A DNA stretch of 64,000 bases from Darwinimomas sp045600945 (GCA_045600945.1 JAZRYX010000078.1:1-64000); one strand, 5' to 3'. Counted from the stretch's first letter, positions 54,174 to 62,473 are shown. The notes: generated by a model from the sequence alone, not told the origin. Numbers and translations: made by a program.

Positions 54174-55802
54174 ATGTATTCAGAGCAGTTCCAGGAGTCT
54201 TTAAAGGCAGTTGAAGCGGCAAGAGATACTAATACAGTCCTCGAGCCAAGACGTATGACAGCGGATGAGAAAGATGCATTACTGGCAAAATATCATCCGG
54301 ATTATAAAAAAGAAGAGTTCACAGAGCTTCTTATAGGACCTAATAAAGGAGAACCGGTTCCGAAGGAACTTGCAGCCACTCTTCAGGCACATCCGAGAAT
54401 TAAGGCAGAGGATGTTGACTTAACTAACCCTGACTATGATGTTGATGTTCTGATTATCGGCGGTGGCGGAGCCGGATGTTCGGCAGCAATAGAAGCAGAT
54501 GAAGCAGGTGCAAAAGTAATGATTGCAACAAAGCTTCGTATGGGCGATGCCAATACTATGATGGCCGAAGGCGGTATACAGGCGGCCGATAAAGAGAATG
54601 ATTCACCGGCTATTCATTTTGTAGATGCATATGGCGGAGGACATTTTGCAGCAAAGAAAGTTTTACTGAAAAAGTTAGTATGTGATGCTCCTGATTGCAT
54701 CCAGTGGCTTAATGATCTAGGCGTTGAATTTGACAAAGATGACAATGGCGTTATGATTACAACTCATGGCGGCGGTACATCAAGAAAAAGAATGCATGCC
54801 GCAAAGGATTATTCCGGTGCTGAGATAATGAGAACACTTCGGGATGAGGTTCTTAACAGGGAAATACCGGTTATTGACTTTACAGCTGCTTTGGAGCTTA
54901 TTCTTGATGATAACGGAAACTGTGCAGGAGCAGTGCTTGTCAATCTTGAAACCAATCAGCTTTATGTTGTTAAATCAAAGACCGTTATTCTTGCTACCGG
55001 TGGTGCAGGACGTATGCATTATCAGGGATTCCCTACGTCAAATCATTACGGTGCAACAGCAGACGGACTTGTACTGGGATATCGTGTCGGTGCTAAACTT
55101 CTTTATGCAGACACACTTCAGTATCATCCGACAGGCGCAGCATTCCCGGAGCAGATATTCGGAGCATTAGTAACTGAAAAAGTACGTTCACTCGGTGCTA
55201 AACTTGTCAATGCAAAGGGTGAAGTATTTATGCATCCGCTTGAGACTCGTGATGTCGCAGCTGCATCAATTATCAGGGAATGTACTGACAGAGATAACGG
55301 AGTTGATACGGGAAAGGGTCTCGGAGTATGGCTTGATACACCTATGATTGAAAAAATAGGCGGAAAGGGTACAATAGAGGCAAGAATTCCTGCTATGTAC
55401 CGTATGTTTGCCAAATACGGAATAGATATGAGAAAAGAACCTATACTTGTATTCCCGACTCTGCATTATCAGAACGGCGGACTTGATATCAATGTTAACG
55501 GTGAGACAACAAATGTAAAGAATCTTTTCTGCGCAGGAGAGGTTGTCGGAGGCATTCACGGAAGAAACAGATTGATGGGTAATTCATTACTTGATGTAGT
55601 TGTTTTCGGACGTAATGCAGGCAAGAATGCAGCAGCAAGATGTAAAGATGTCGAAGTGGGCAAGCTTTCATTAGATCATCTGAATCAATTTGAACTTGAG
55701 TTAAAAGAAGCCGGAATCAATACAGATCTTACATCACCAAAACTGCTTCCTAAGTATACTAAAGACTTTAAATATATTTGCAAAAAGATGGAGGTTCAGT
55801 AA
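54174..55802 (+). CDS. TfrA/FrdA-like fumarate reductase flavoprotein
   Basis: A 542-residue flavoprotein. The FAD loop VLIIGGGGAGCSAA is at 93-106, so about 90 residues precede it, an unusual N-terminal extension. At the site where FrdA has the covalent-FAD His, this protein reads DANTMMAEGG (Asn127), indicating non-covalent FAD as in TfrA and aspartate oxidase. Substrate residues are seen in THGGGTSRKRMH (197-208), FPTLHYQNGG and GIHGRNRLMGNSL. It should reduce fumarate to succinate. AAGGAGGAG precedes the ATG; the stop overlaps the transporter start by one base. Confidence 0.85.
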   Translation: MYSEQFQESLKAVEAARDTNTVLEPRRMTADEKDALLAKYHPDYKKEEFTELLIGPNKGEPVPKELAATLQAHPRIKAEDVDLTNPDYDVDVLIIGGGGAGCSAAIEADEAGAKVMIATKLRMGDANTMMAEGGIQAADKENDSPAIHFVDAYGGGHFAAKKVLLKKLVCDAPDCIQWLNDLGVEFDKDDNGVMITTHGGGTSRKRMHAAKDYSGAEIMRTLRDEVLNREIPVIDFTAALELILDDNGNCAGAVLVNLETNQLYVVKSKTVILATGGAGRMHYQGFPTSNHYGATADGLVLGYRVGAKLLYADTLQYHPTGAAFPEQIFGALVTEKVRSLGAKLVNAKGEVFMHPLETRDVAAASIIRECTDRDNGVDTGKGLGVWLDTPMIEKIGGKGTIEARIPAMYRMFAKYGIDMRKEPILVFPTLHYQNGGLDINVNGETTNVKNLFCAGEVVGGIHGRNRLMGNSLLDVVVFGRNAGKNAAARCKDVEVGKLSLDHLNQFELELKEAGINTDLTSPKLLPKYTKDFKYICKKMEVQ

Positions 55803-57031
55803 TGAAACTGTTTGGTGGGGTTATCCCTGTTACGGGTATTTCTTTTCTTATGATATCAATACTGCTTATAGCAGTTGTCGGATATGCATTCGGAAGAATA
55901 ACGATTAAAGGTGTTTCACTTGGCACGGCAGGTGTATTCGTTGTAGCACTTGTATATGGGTGTTTGTTTTATAATGTATTAGACGGACAGCTTCCGGATT
56001 ATACAAAGAATGCACTTAAGATAGTTGAGAATCTTGGCCTGATTTTCTTTGTTACATCTGTCGGTTTTATTGCCGGACCTAAGTTTTTCCTGAATTTGAA
56101 GGTCAATTTTAAATCTTATGTTCTTTTGGGACTTATTATCATACTTGCAGGAGGTCTTTCAGCTGTAGTATGCATCCTGGTGGGAAGAGCTACAGGTGAA
56201 GCTGATTTTGACAGACTTACTGCTATGGTAGTCGGGCTTTTATCCGGTTCACTTACTTCAACGCCGGCGTTTTCAGCTGCAAAAGCAACAGTAGCGGCGG
56301 AGTATGAAGATATTGTTTCCGTAGGACACGGTATTGCGTACATTTTCGGTGTTATAGGAGTTGTTCTTTTCGTTCAGCTTGTTCCTAAGTTCACGCATGC
56401 CAATATGGAAGAGGAAGTTAAGAAGATTCAGATAGTAGATGACGGAGAATCTCTTAAGAAGAAAATTGATAATCTCATAAAACTGGACAGTTTCAGCTTT
56501 TTGCCGTATATGTTCGCAGGGGCAGCCGGAATATTTGTCGGAGCCATCAAAGTTCCGCTTTCAGGGCAGGGACTTTCCGGAACCACATTCTCACTTACGA
56601 CCACGGGAGGATGCCTTCTTGTGGCACTTGTAATGGGACATTTCGGAAGAATCGGAAGACTGAATATTATGCCGAGAGAGTCAACACTAAAGGTGTTTAG
56701 AGAATTAGGACTTATGCTTTTCCTTATCGGTGCGGGCGTAGCCGGAGGAGCAAGCTTCGCAGCAAACTTCCAGATTATTTACTTCATTTACGGAGTATTT
56801 ATGACCATAGTACCTATGATTGTCGGCTATTTCTTTGCAAAGAAGGTATTGAAGCTCAGCCTCTTAAACAACCTTGGATCAATTACCGGTGGTATGACTT
56901 CAACACCTGCTCTGGGAACTTTAATCAATGTTGCAGGAACAGAAGATGTTGCTTCTGCATATGCCGCTACTTATCCGATTGCACTTATTGCAGTAGTACT
57001 TGTATCGCAATTCCTGATTATTCTGTTCTAA
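55802..57031 (+). CDS. Aspartate:alanine exchanger family transporter, likely succinate exporter
   Basis: A 409-residue membrane protein of the AAE (AspT/YidE/SucE) family with about ten hydrophobic helices and the duplicated signature GLLSGSLTSTPAF and GSITGGMTSTPAL. The two RCK_C domains that sit in the middle of AspT-type proteins are absent, leaving a short charged loop (EEEVKKIQIVDDGESLKKK). SucE of Corynebacterium, a succinate exporter, is in this family. The start is the ATG at 55802, overlapping the reductase stop, which strongly ties transport to succinate production. Confidence 0.8.
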   Translation: MKLFGGVIPVTGISFLMISILLIAVVGYAFGRITIKGVSLGTAGVFVVALVYGCLFYNVLDGQLPDYTKNALKIVENLGLIFFVTSVGFIAGPKFFLNLKVNFKSYVLLGLIIILAGGLSAVVCILVGRATGEADFDRLTAMVVGLLSGSLTSTPAFSAAKATVAAEYEDIVSVGHGIAYIFGVIGVVLFVQLVPKFTHANMEEEVKKIQIVDDGESLKKKIDNLIKLDSFSFLPYMFAGAAGIFVGAIKVPLSGQGLSGTTFSLTTTGGCLLVALVMGHFGRIGRLNIMPRESTLKVFRELGLMLFLIGAGVAGGASFAANFQIIYFIYGVFMTIVPMIVGYFFAKKVLKLSLLNNLGSITGGMTSTPALGTLINVAGTEDVASAYAATYPIALIAVVLVSQFLIILF

Positions 57032-57080
57032 CAAAATAGGATGAAACCATTAATATTTAAACATTTTATGGGGTATGTAT

Positions 57081-59507
57081 ATGAATAAAAGAGGCGTGAA
57101 AATATTTACGGTTTCATTTGCGACCTTTTTTCTGATTACTATTGTATTTAACAGAATCATTCCCGTGTTTGAGGTTTCAAGTGTCAGACCCTCTGCGGCA
57201 TTGAATCCGGTTTTAGGACTTGCTTACGGATGGCCGGCAGCAATAGGATGCACTCTGGCTAATTTTTTGTCTGATATAATGTCAGGATATGGAATTGAAG
57301 TTGCATTTCTGGGACTTGTTCCACAGCTTATTTACGGCATATTGCCTTATTATCTATGGAATCTGATCGTGAAAAGTGTTTCCATGAGAGTCAGATTGGA
57401 TTCACCCTTCAAGGTTGTAGCTTATTTAATACTTATGGCAATCAATGCTGTTCCGATAGGACTTTCGGTAGGTGCAATTCAACAGTATGTGACAGGAGCC
57501 GATTTCTGGGCAACAGCATCATTTGTTGCTCTGAATAATTTCGGTGTATGTCTTGCATTCGGACTTCCTTTGATGGTTCTGCTTGACCACATTTATTCGC
57601 ATTTCCTTCATAGCGGACGCAGAAAGCTTTCCGATAATGAAAAAATCATACTGGTTTCTTCGCTTATTCAGCTCGTAATCTTCATATTCAATACTATCAT
57701 AGTCTATATTTCTCACAGACAAGAAAGCAATCTGAAAAAGTGGAGTGAGATATATTCGGCATCCGTTTTTTCAACCGGAGTTATTCTTTTGCTTTCAATT
57801 ATTGTTATGCAGATAAGGCATAGTAATGTTAAAAGAAATGCTGGACTTGATATTATTACAAGAAAGAATGGAACAATATATGTTGATACAAAAAAGAATA
57901 TAGAATTTGTTTCACTACCGGGTGACTGTCCGGAATACAGGATAAAGGCAGATTTCCTTGGTTTCAAAGGAAGAAAAGGTACCGATACGGTCTCATATGA
58001 AAGAGGCTGGTATACCATGCTGTCAAGCCAAAGGGGATGTCTGATGAATTGTGCTTTCTGTGATTGTCCCGGACACGGCTATCACGGAAATGTAAACCGT
58101 GAAGATTTTGCATATCAGATAAGAACAATACTTGACACACATTACATTTCTCAGACACAGTACTTTCAAGTCGATTTCATGAGAATGGGAGAACCTTCTT
58201 TTAATAATGAGCTTCTTGAGTTTATTGAATTTGATTTAAGAAATATAGTCAGGGATAAAATCGATGCAGAGATTATTGTGCCGAATGTTTCAACCATGCT
58301 TCCGAAAAACAAAAAAATGGTTGAAAGATTCATATTTGAATATTGCAGAATCAAGAATGACGTTTATGACGGACAGGCACTGCTTCAGTTCAGTATACAC
58401 TCAACTGATGACAAGGTTAGAAAACAGCTTATGGCAGACAGGTCTTTAAATCTTGAAGAAATTTCGGATATAGCAAAGAAAATGCCGATGCCAAAAGGAC
58501 TGAAATATGCTCTTGCATTTGCTGTCGGAAACAATCTGACAATTGATACGGACGAAGTCAGCAGAATGTTCGACAGAGAAAAATTCATGATAAAGCTTAC
58601 TCCGATTCATGCAACATATAATGCGATAGATAATGGCTTTGACACTATGAATGGATACTCTGAGTACTCTTTGATTTCCGGACTTGAATCCCGCTTTATC
58701 AAAGCCGGATGGGATGTAATGATATGCGAAGATACACATGAGGAAGATGAAGATGACCTTACATGCGGCAAATTGCTTCTTCCCGTTATTGCAAATGATG
58801 TAAGAAAAGAAAAACCGTTAAGGAAACGTTATGGTATAATAGCTGCTCTTAAATATGAAGAGGATCTGTTCCGCGCGGAGCTTTCAGATGTAAAGAAGAT
58901 TACGCTTTTGAACAAACCGGCCTATACAGGAATCCTCGGTGATAATGAAGTAATAATCATGCAGTGCGGAATGGGTAAAGTTTCTGCGGGAATATGTGCA
59001 CAGACAATTATAGACATGTATCATCCCGATTATATAATCAACACCGGATGTGCCGGAGCTTTGGATCCGGAATTAAAGGTCGGGGATGTTGTTGTTTCAG
59101 ACAAAGTAGTCGAGTGGGACCTTGATCTCAGAGAGATAGGACTTCCTCTGGGTTATATAGATGCACTTGGATGCGTTGAAATGGAAGCATCAAAAGAACT
59201 TGCTGACAGAATTATGGACGCTAAGATCGATGATATCAACGCAAAACGAGGCATTGTTGCTTCAGGAGACCAGTTTGTATCAAAAGATGAACAAAGACAG
59301 GTTATTCTCAGCAATTTTCCGGGAGCACTTTGTGCCGAGATGGAGGGTGCTGCAATAGGTCATGTGTGTCTTCAGAACGATACACCATTCTGTATTATAC
59401 GAAGTATGTCGGATACGGCTGACGGTGCAAGCGGGACAGATTTTCAGACTTTTTCTGAGCAAGCAAGCAGAGTTTCGGCTTCCTGGCTTATCAGGATGTT
59501 AAAGTGA
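57081..59507 (+). CDS. Membrane domain - RlmN-like radical SAM - MTA/SAH nucleosidase fusion
   Basis: An 808-residue three-part protein in one frame. Residues 1-245 hold about six to seven membrane helices, ECF-substrate-component-like in look (NPVLGLAYGWPAAIGC; FLSDIMSG). Residues about 305-575 are an RlmN/Cfr-like radical SAM domain: Cys320-x3-Cys324-x2-Cys327, MRMGEPSFN (367-375), FSIHSTDDKVRKQLM and DDLTCGKL with Cys562, equal to the methyl-carrying Cys of RlmN. The second RlmN catalytic Cys (seven residues before the cluster) is Met313. Residues 583-808 are an MTA/SAH nucleosidase with Glu593, Glu755 (AEMEGAA) and Asp778. The nucleosidase would remove 5'-deoxyadenosine and SAH made by the radical SAM part. 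I choose the ATG at 57081, 7 nt after ATGGGG. The target is unknown. Confidence 0.88.
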   Translation: MNKRGVKIFTVSFATFFLITIVFNRIIPVFEVSSVRPSAALNPVLGLAYGWPAAIGCTLANFLSDIMSGYGIEVAFLGLVPQLIYGILPYYLWNLIVKSVSMRVRLDSPFKVVAYLILMAINAVPIGLSVGAIQQYVTGADFWATASFVALNNFGVCLAFGLPLMVLLDHIYSHFLHSGRRKLSDNEKIILVSSLIQLVIFIFNTIIVYISHRQESNLKKWSEIYSASVFSTGVILLLSIIVMQIRHSNVKRNAGLDIITRKNGTIYVDTKKNIEFVSLPGDCPEYRIKADFLGFKGRKGTDTVSYERGWYTMLSSQRGCLMNCAFCDCPGHGYHGNVNREDFAYQIRTILDTHYISQTQYFQVDFMRMGEPSFNNELLEFIEFDLRNIVRDKIDAEIIVPNVSTMLPKNKKMVERFIFEYCRIKNDVYDGQALLQFSIHSTDDKVRKQLMADRSLNLEEISDIAKKMPMPKGLKYALAFAVGNNLTIDTDEVSRMFDREKFMIKLTPIHATYNAIDNGFDTMNGYSEYSLISGLESRFIKAGWDVMICEDTHEEDEDDLTCGKLLLPVIANDVRKEKPLRKRYGIIAALKYEEDLFRAELSDVKKITLLNKPAYTGILGDNEVIIMQCGMGKVSAGICAQTIIDMYHPDYIINTGCAGALDPELKVGDVVVSDKVVEWDLDLREIGLPLGYIDALGCVEMEASKELADRIMDAKIDDINAKRGIVASGDQFVSKDEQRQVILSNFPGALCAEMEGAAIGHVCLQNDTPFCIIRSMSDTADGASGTDFQTFSEQASRVSASWLIRMLK

Positions 59508-59516
59508 TATGTAATC

Positions 59517-59545
59517 TTGATATGGAGGAAAAAATTTTTTATAAT
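59517..59545 (+). promoter_or_regulatory. ATP synthase operon promoter, TTGATA-17-TATAAT
   Basis: TTGATA at 59517-59522, a 17-nt spacer and a perfect TATAAT at 59540-59545. Transcription should begin near 59552, two bases before the GTG at 59554. Confidence 0.75.
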
Positions 59546-59553
59546 ATAAACAA

Positions 59554-59817
59554 GTGAGTAATAAAGGAATAAAAGATGTGTTCAGGGCATTGCCCCTGGT
59601 TGGCCAGTTGGGAATATCACTGGTTATTCCCTTTGTTTTTTGTTTTCTGATTTGCTTCTGGCTTGTAAAGAGATTCAATATCGGGTACTGGGTTTTTATC
59701 CCGGGTATTATTCTTGCACTTGGGGCATTTTGTTCGACTGCATACAAAATATACAAATCAGAGCTCAATAAGGAAAATGACAAAAAGGGTCCTGTTGCAT
59801 TTAACGAACACATATGA
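59554..59817 (+). CDS. atpZ: AtpZ-like small subunit of the ATP synthase operon
   Basis: An 87-residue protein with two membrane helices (LGISLVIPFVFCFLICFWLV and VFIPGIILALGAF) of the AtpZ/'putative F0F1-ATPase subunit' family, encoded first in the operon as in other Firmicutes. Its role is Mg2+/Ca2+ handling or assembly support. Start options: GTG 59554, at the predicted transcript 5' end without a ribosome site, or GTG 59578 with AAGGA 9 nt upstream. The stop overlaps the next ATG. Confidence 0.78.
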   Translation: MSNKGIKDVFRALPLVGQLGISLVIPFVFCFLICFWLVKRFNIGYWVFIPGIILALGAFCSTAYKIYKSELNKENDKKGPVAFNEHI

Positions 59818-60296
59818 GATATGATATGAGATTACAACCGGCAGTTAAAAAAGAGACGTTAAACATTATTAAGGCCGAAATCATTGGGGTCCTTATTATG
59901 TTTGCCGTTTTTTTTGTGTTAAACCTTATTGTTCCGGATACAGTTCCTTTCAATGTAGGAGTAATTATCTCAGGATTGCTTGGCGGAGTTGTTGCAGTTC
60001 TTAATTTCCTTATTATGGGAATATCCATTCAGAAGATGACAGAGGTTGAGGATATTGAATTAGGAAAGAAACTGTTTAAGACATATTACAGATATAGAAT
60101 ATTGTTACAGATTGTATGGGGAATTATCGCGCTTGTTGTTCCGTTTTTACACGGACTTGCCGGCTTACTGCCTCTGCTTATTCCTACATTTGCCATAAGG
60201 GCAGGCGGTATAAAACAATCGCTTTCATCATTAAGAAAACAGCCTGATGTATCTACTGATGCAGAAGATACTGATGCTGAGAAAGGAGTCGACTGA
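59814..60296 (+). CDS. atpI: ATP synthase subunit I (AtpI)
   Basis: A 160-residue protein with four membrane helices, SGLLGGVVAVLNFLIMG and a charged hairpin between helices 2 and 3 (KMTEVEDIELGKKLF), typical of AtpI, which helps assemble the c ring. Its C-terminal tail is acidic. The ATG at 59814 overlaps the atpZ stop; ATG 59826 is an alternative. Neither has a strong site, so translation is probably coupled. Confidence 0.8.
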   Translation: MRYDMRLQPAVKKETLNIIKAEIIGVLIMFAVFFVLNLIVPDTVPFNVGVIISGLLGGVVAVLNFLIMGISIQKMTEVEDIELGKKLFKTYYRYRILLQIVWGIIALVVPFLHGLAGLLPLLIPTFAIRAGGIKQSLSSLRKQPDVSTDAEDTDAEKGVD

Positions 60297-60299
60297 TAT

Positions 60300-61064
60300 A
60301 TGAATATTTCTGTTACCGGTCCCCGGATTTTCTACACTATTCATACCGGTATACCTATTCTCGGAGACTTTAATATCACTGAGACTCTGGTTGTAAGTTG
60401 GATCGTAATGATAATCATCACGGGCTTGTGTATTTTTCTGACACGCAATCTTAAGGTTGAAAATATTTCAAAGAGACAGGCCGTCGCCGAAATGCTCGTC
60501 GGTACACTCGAGAAGTTTGTCTCAGATAATACCGGCGGTAAAAAACAGTTTAAGAGGTTGGTCCCTTTTATCGGTGCACTCTTTGCTACAAGCTTAATAT
60601 CAAATCTGATAAGTTTGACCGGATTAAGATCACCTACAGCAGATTTATCTACCGAGGCAGCTTGGGCTATCGTTGTATTCATCATGATAACAACGGAAAA
60701 GATTAAATCAGCCGGGCTCGGTGGATACTTTAAAGGTTTTACGGAACCGATTTTTGTCATGACTCCTTTTAATATTTTGTCGGAGCTTGCGACACCTATC
60801 GGTATGGCCTGCCGTCATTTCGGTAACATTTTGTCAGGTATAGTAATTAATGGCCTTTTGTATGCGGCACTGGCAGTTCTTTCAAATAAGATACTGGGCC
60901 TTATTCCCGGAATAGTAGGAAATGTTTTGTCAAACATACCGATATTGAGTGTCGGTATACCTGCTTTCCTGTCAGTTTATTTTGACTGGTTTACAGGCTT
61001 TATGCAGGCATTTATATTCTGTATTTTAACTTTGCAATATATTAACAATGCATCTGAATCATAA
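60300..61064 (+). CDS. atpB: ATP synthase subunit a
   Basis: A 254-residue F0 a subunit: RLVPFIGALFATSLISNL, the PTADLSTEAAWAIVVFI helix, PFNILSELATPIGMACRHFGNI, where the Arg before HFGN is the essential channel Arg, and a final FIFCILTLQYINNA. It forms the ion half-channels against the c ring. AAGGAG lies before the ATG. Confidence 0.94.
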   Translation: MNISVTGPRIFYTIHTGIPILGDFNITETLVVSWIVMIIITGLCIFLTRNLKVENISKRQAVAEMLVGTLEKFVSDNTGGKKQFKRLVPFIGALFATSLISNLISLTGLRSPTADLSTEAAWAIVVFIMITTEKIKSAGLGGYFKGFTEPIFVMTPFNILSELATPIGMACRHFGNILSGIVINGLLYAALAVLSNKILGLIPGIVGNVLSNIPILSVGIPAFLSVYFDWFTGFMQAFIFCILTLQYINNASES

Positions 61065-61098
61065 TTTTTTTGTATAGAAATCTAAGGAGGATTTTAAC

Positions 61099-61380
61099 AT
61101 GTCAGATTTTCAGGTTTTAGCTAAAGGTATAGCACTTTGCGGATGTGCAATCGGTGCAGGATGTGCTCTTATCGCAGGTATCGGTCCCGGTATCGGTGAA
61201 GGTAACGCAGTAGCAAAGGCACTTGAAGCAATCGGTCGTCAGCCGGAGTGCAAGAGTGATGTTACAAGCACGATGCTTCTGGGTGTTGCTTGTGCAGAGA
61301 CAACAGGTATTTACGGATTTGTAACAGGACTTCTTCTGATCTTTGTTGCTCCGGGTATGTTCATGAACTTCCTCAACTGA
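61099..61380 (+). CDS. atpE: ATP synthase subunit c, Na+-type with two carboxylates
   Basis: A 93-residue hairpin c subunit. The ion site has Glu67 followed by Thr68 and Tyr72 (CAETTGIYG), the E-S/T pattern of Na+-binding rings, and Glu34 (GIGEG) where Ilyobacter has Gln32. Glu at both positions is the two-carboxylate motif described for the Na+ ring of Fusobacterium nucleatum. The polar loop is GRQPE. CTAAGGAGG precedes the ATG. Confidence 0.94.
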   Translation: MSDFQVLAKGIALCGCAIGAGCALIAGIGPGIGEGNAVAKALEAIGRQPECKSDVTSTMLLGVACAETTGIYGFVTGLLLIFVAPGMFMNFLN

Positions 61381-61420
61381 TTTATCGTTTCAAGACAAAA
61401 TAACAAGAAAGGGTTATACA

Positions 61421-61924
61421 ATGCAGACACAGGATTTGGTTACTTTAGTGCCATGGACCTTCATTGCACAGATCTGCAACCTTTTTATACAGATCTTTCT
61501 GATTAAGAAGTTTCTGCTCAAGCCTGTTAAGGAAATAATTGAAAAGAGAAAACAGCTTGCAACAAAGGAACTTGATGAAGCACGTATCTCAAATGAAGAG
61601 GCTGCTAAGCTCAAAACAGAATATGAGAAGAGCCTTGCTGATGCAAAGAATGAAGCCAATGATATCATTGCTTCGGCCAACAGAACAGCAATTGCCAAAT
61701 CAGATGAGATAATCTCCAATGCAAACAAAGAGGCAGCTTCCATCAAACATAAAGCAGAGGCAGATATAGAACTTGAGCGCAAGGCAGCAGTCAACGAAAT
61801 CAAAGATGATATCGGTTCTATGGCTGTTGACATCGCAACGAAGATAATCGAGCGTGAAGTCAGTGAGGAAGATCATAAGAAGCTCATAGATGAATTCATT
61901 GAAAATGTAGGTGAGAGCAAATGA
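61421..61924 (+). CDS. atpF: ATP synthase subunit b
   Basis: A 167-residue protein with one N-terminal membrane helix (FIAQICNLFIQIFLIKKFLL) and a long charged coiled coil, the peripheral stalk. PVKEIIEKRKQL follows the helix as in other b subunits. The end overlaps atpH by 4 bp. Confidence 0.93.
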   Translation: MQTQDLVTLVPWTFIAQICNLFIQIFLIKKFLLKPVKEIIEKRKQLATKELDEARISNEEAAKLKTEYEKSLADAKNEANDIIASANRTAIAKSDEIISNANKEAASIKHKAEADIELERKAAVNEIKDDIGSMAVDIATKIIEREVSEEDHKKLIDEFIENVGESK

Positions 61925-62460
61925 CAAATACAGTCGCAGCTTACGGAGACAGCCTCTATGATCTTTGTACTGAGGAAAAACTTACAGAGGAAATACTTCC
62001 GGAAATAGAGTTGGTCAAAAGAATCTTTGATGATAATCCCGATTACATCAGAGTCCTTAATGAACCATCGATCGCAAAAGCTGAGAGAATCAAACTTCTT
62101 AATGATGCTTTTGACGGAAAGATTAACAGATATCTTTTGAACTTTCTTAAACTATTATGTGAGAATGGGATTATTGCTGAATATAAAAACTGTGCAAAAC
62201 AGTTCACAAAGCGATATAACAAAGATAATGGCATAGTAGAAGCAACAGTAACAAGTGCGGTTAAGATTACAGAAGTTCAAAGGAAAATGCTTACAGAAAA
62301 GCTTGAAAAGATAAGCGGAAGAAAAGTTGTTCTTACTGAAAAAACAGATGATAAATTCATAGCAGGACTGAAGGTTGATATGGATGGAAAACAGTATGAC
62401 GGTACTGTTTCCGAGAGAATAAATACAATAAGAAAAGCAGTTACAGATATTATAGTTTAA
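61921..62460 (+). CDS. atpH: ATP synthase subunit delta
   Basis: A 179-residue delta subunit: AYGDSLYDLCTEE at the start, NFLKLLCENGII in the middle and DKFIAGLKVDMDGKQYDGTV at the end match the family. It joins the b stalk to the top of F1. Start overlaps atpF (ATGA). Confidence 0.93.
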   Translation: MTNTVAAYGDSLYDLCTEEKLTEEILPEIELVKRIFDDNPDYIRVLNEPSIAKAERIKLLNDAFDGKINRYLLNFLKLLCENGIIAEYKNCAKQFTKRYNKDNGIVEATVTSAVKITEVQRKMLTEKLEKISGRKVVLTEKTDDKFIAGLKVDMDGKQYDGTVSERINTIRKAVTDIIV

Positions 62461-62473
62461 AGGCGGTAAAACT

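Noticed and set aside
53486..55802. Ordinary membrane succinate dehydrogenase/fumarate reductase
   Set aside because: No FrdC/FrdD or SdhC membrane anchor gene is in the operon, and FAD appears non-covalent; the TfrAB type fits better.
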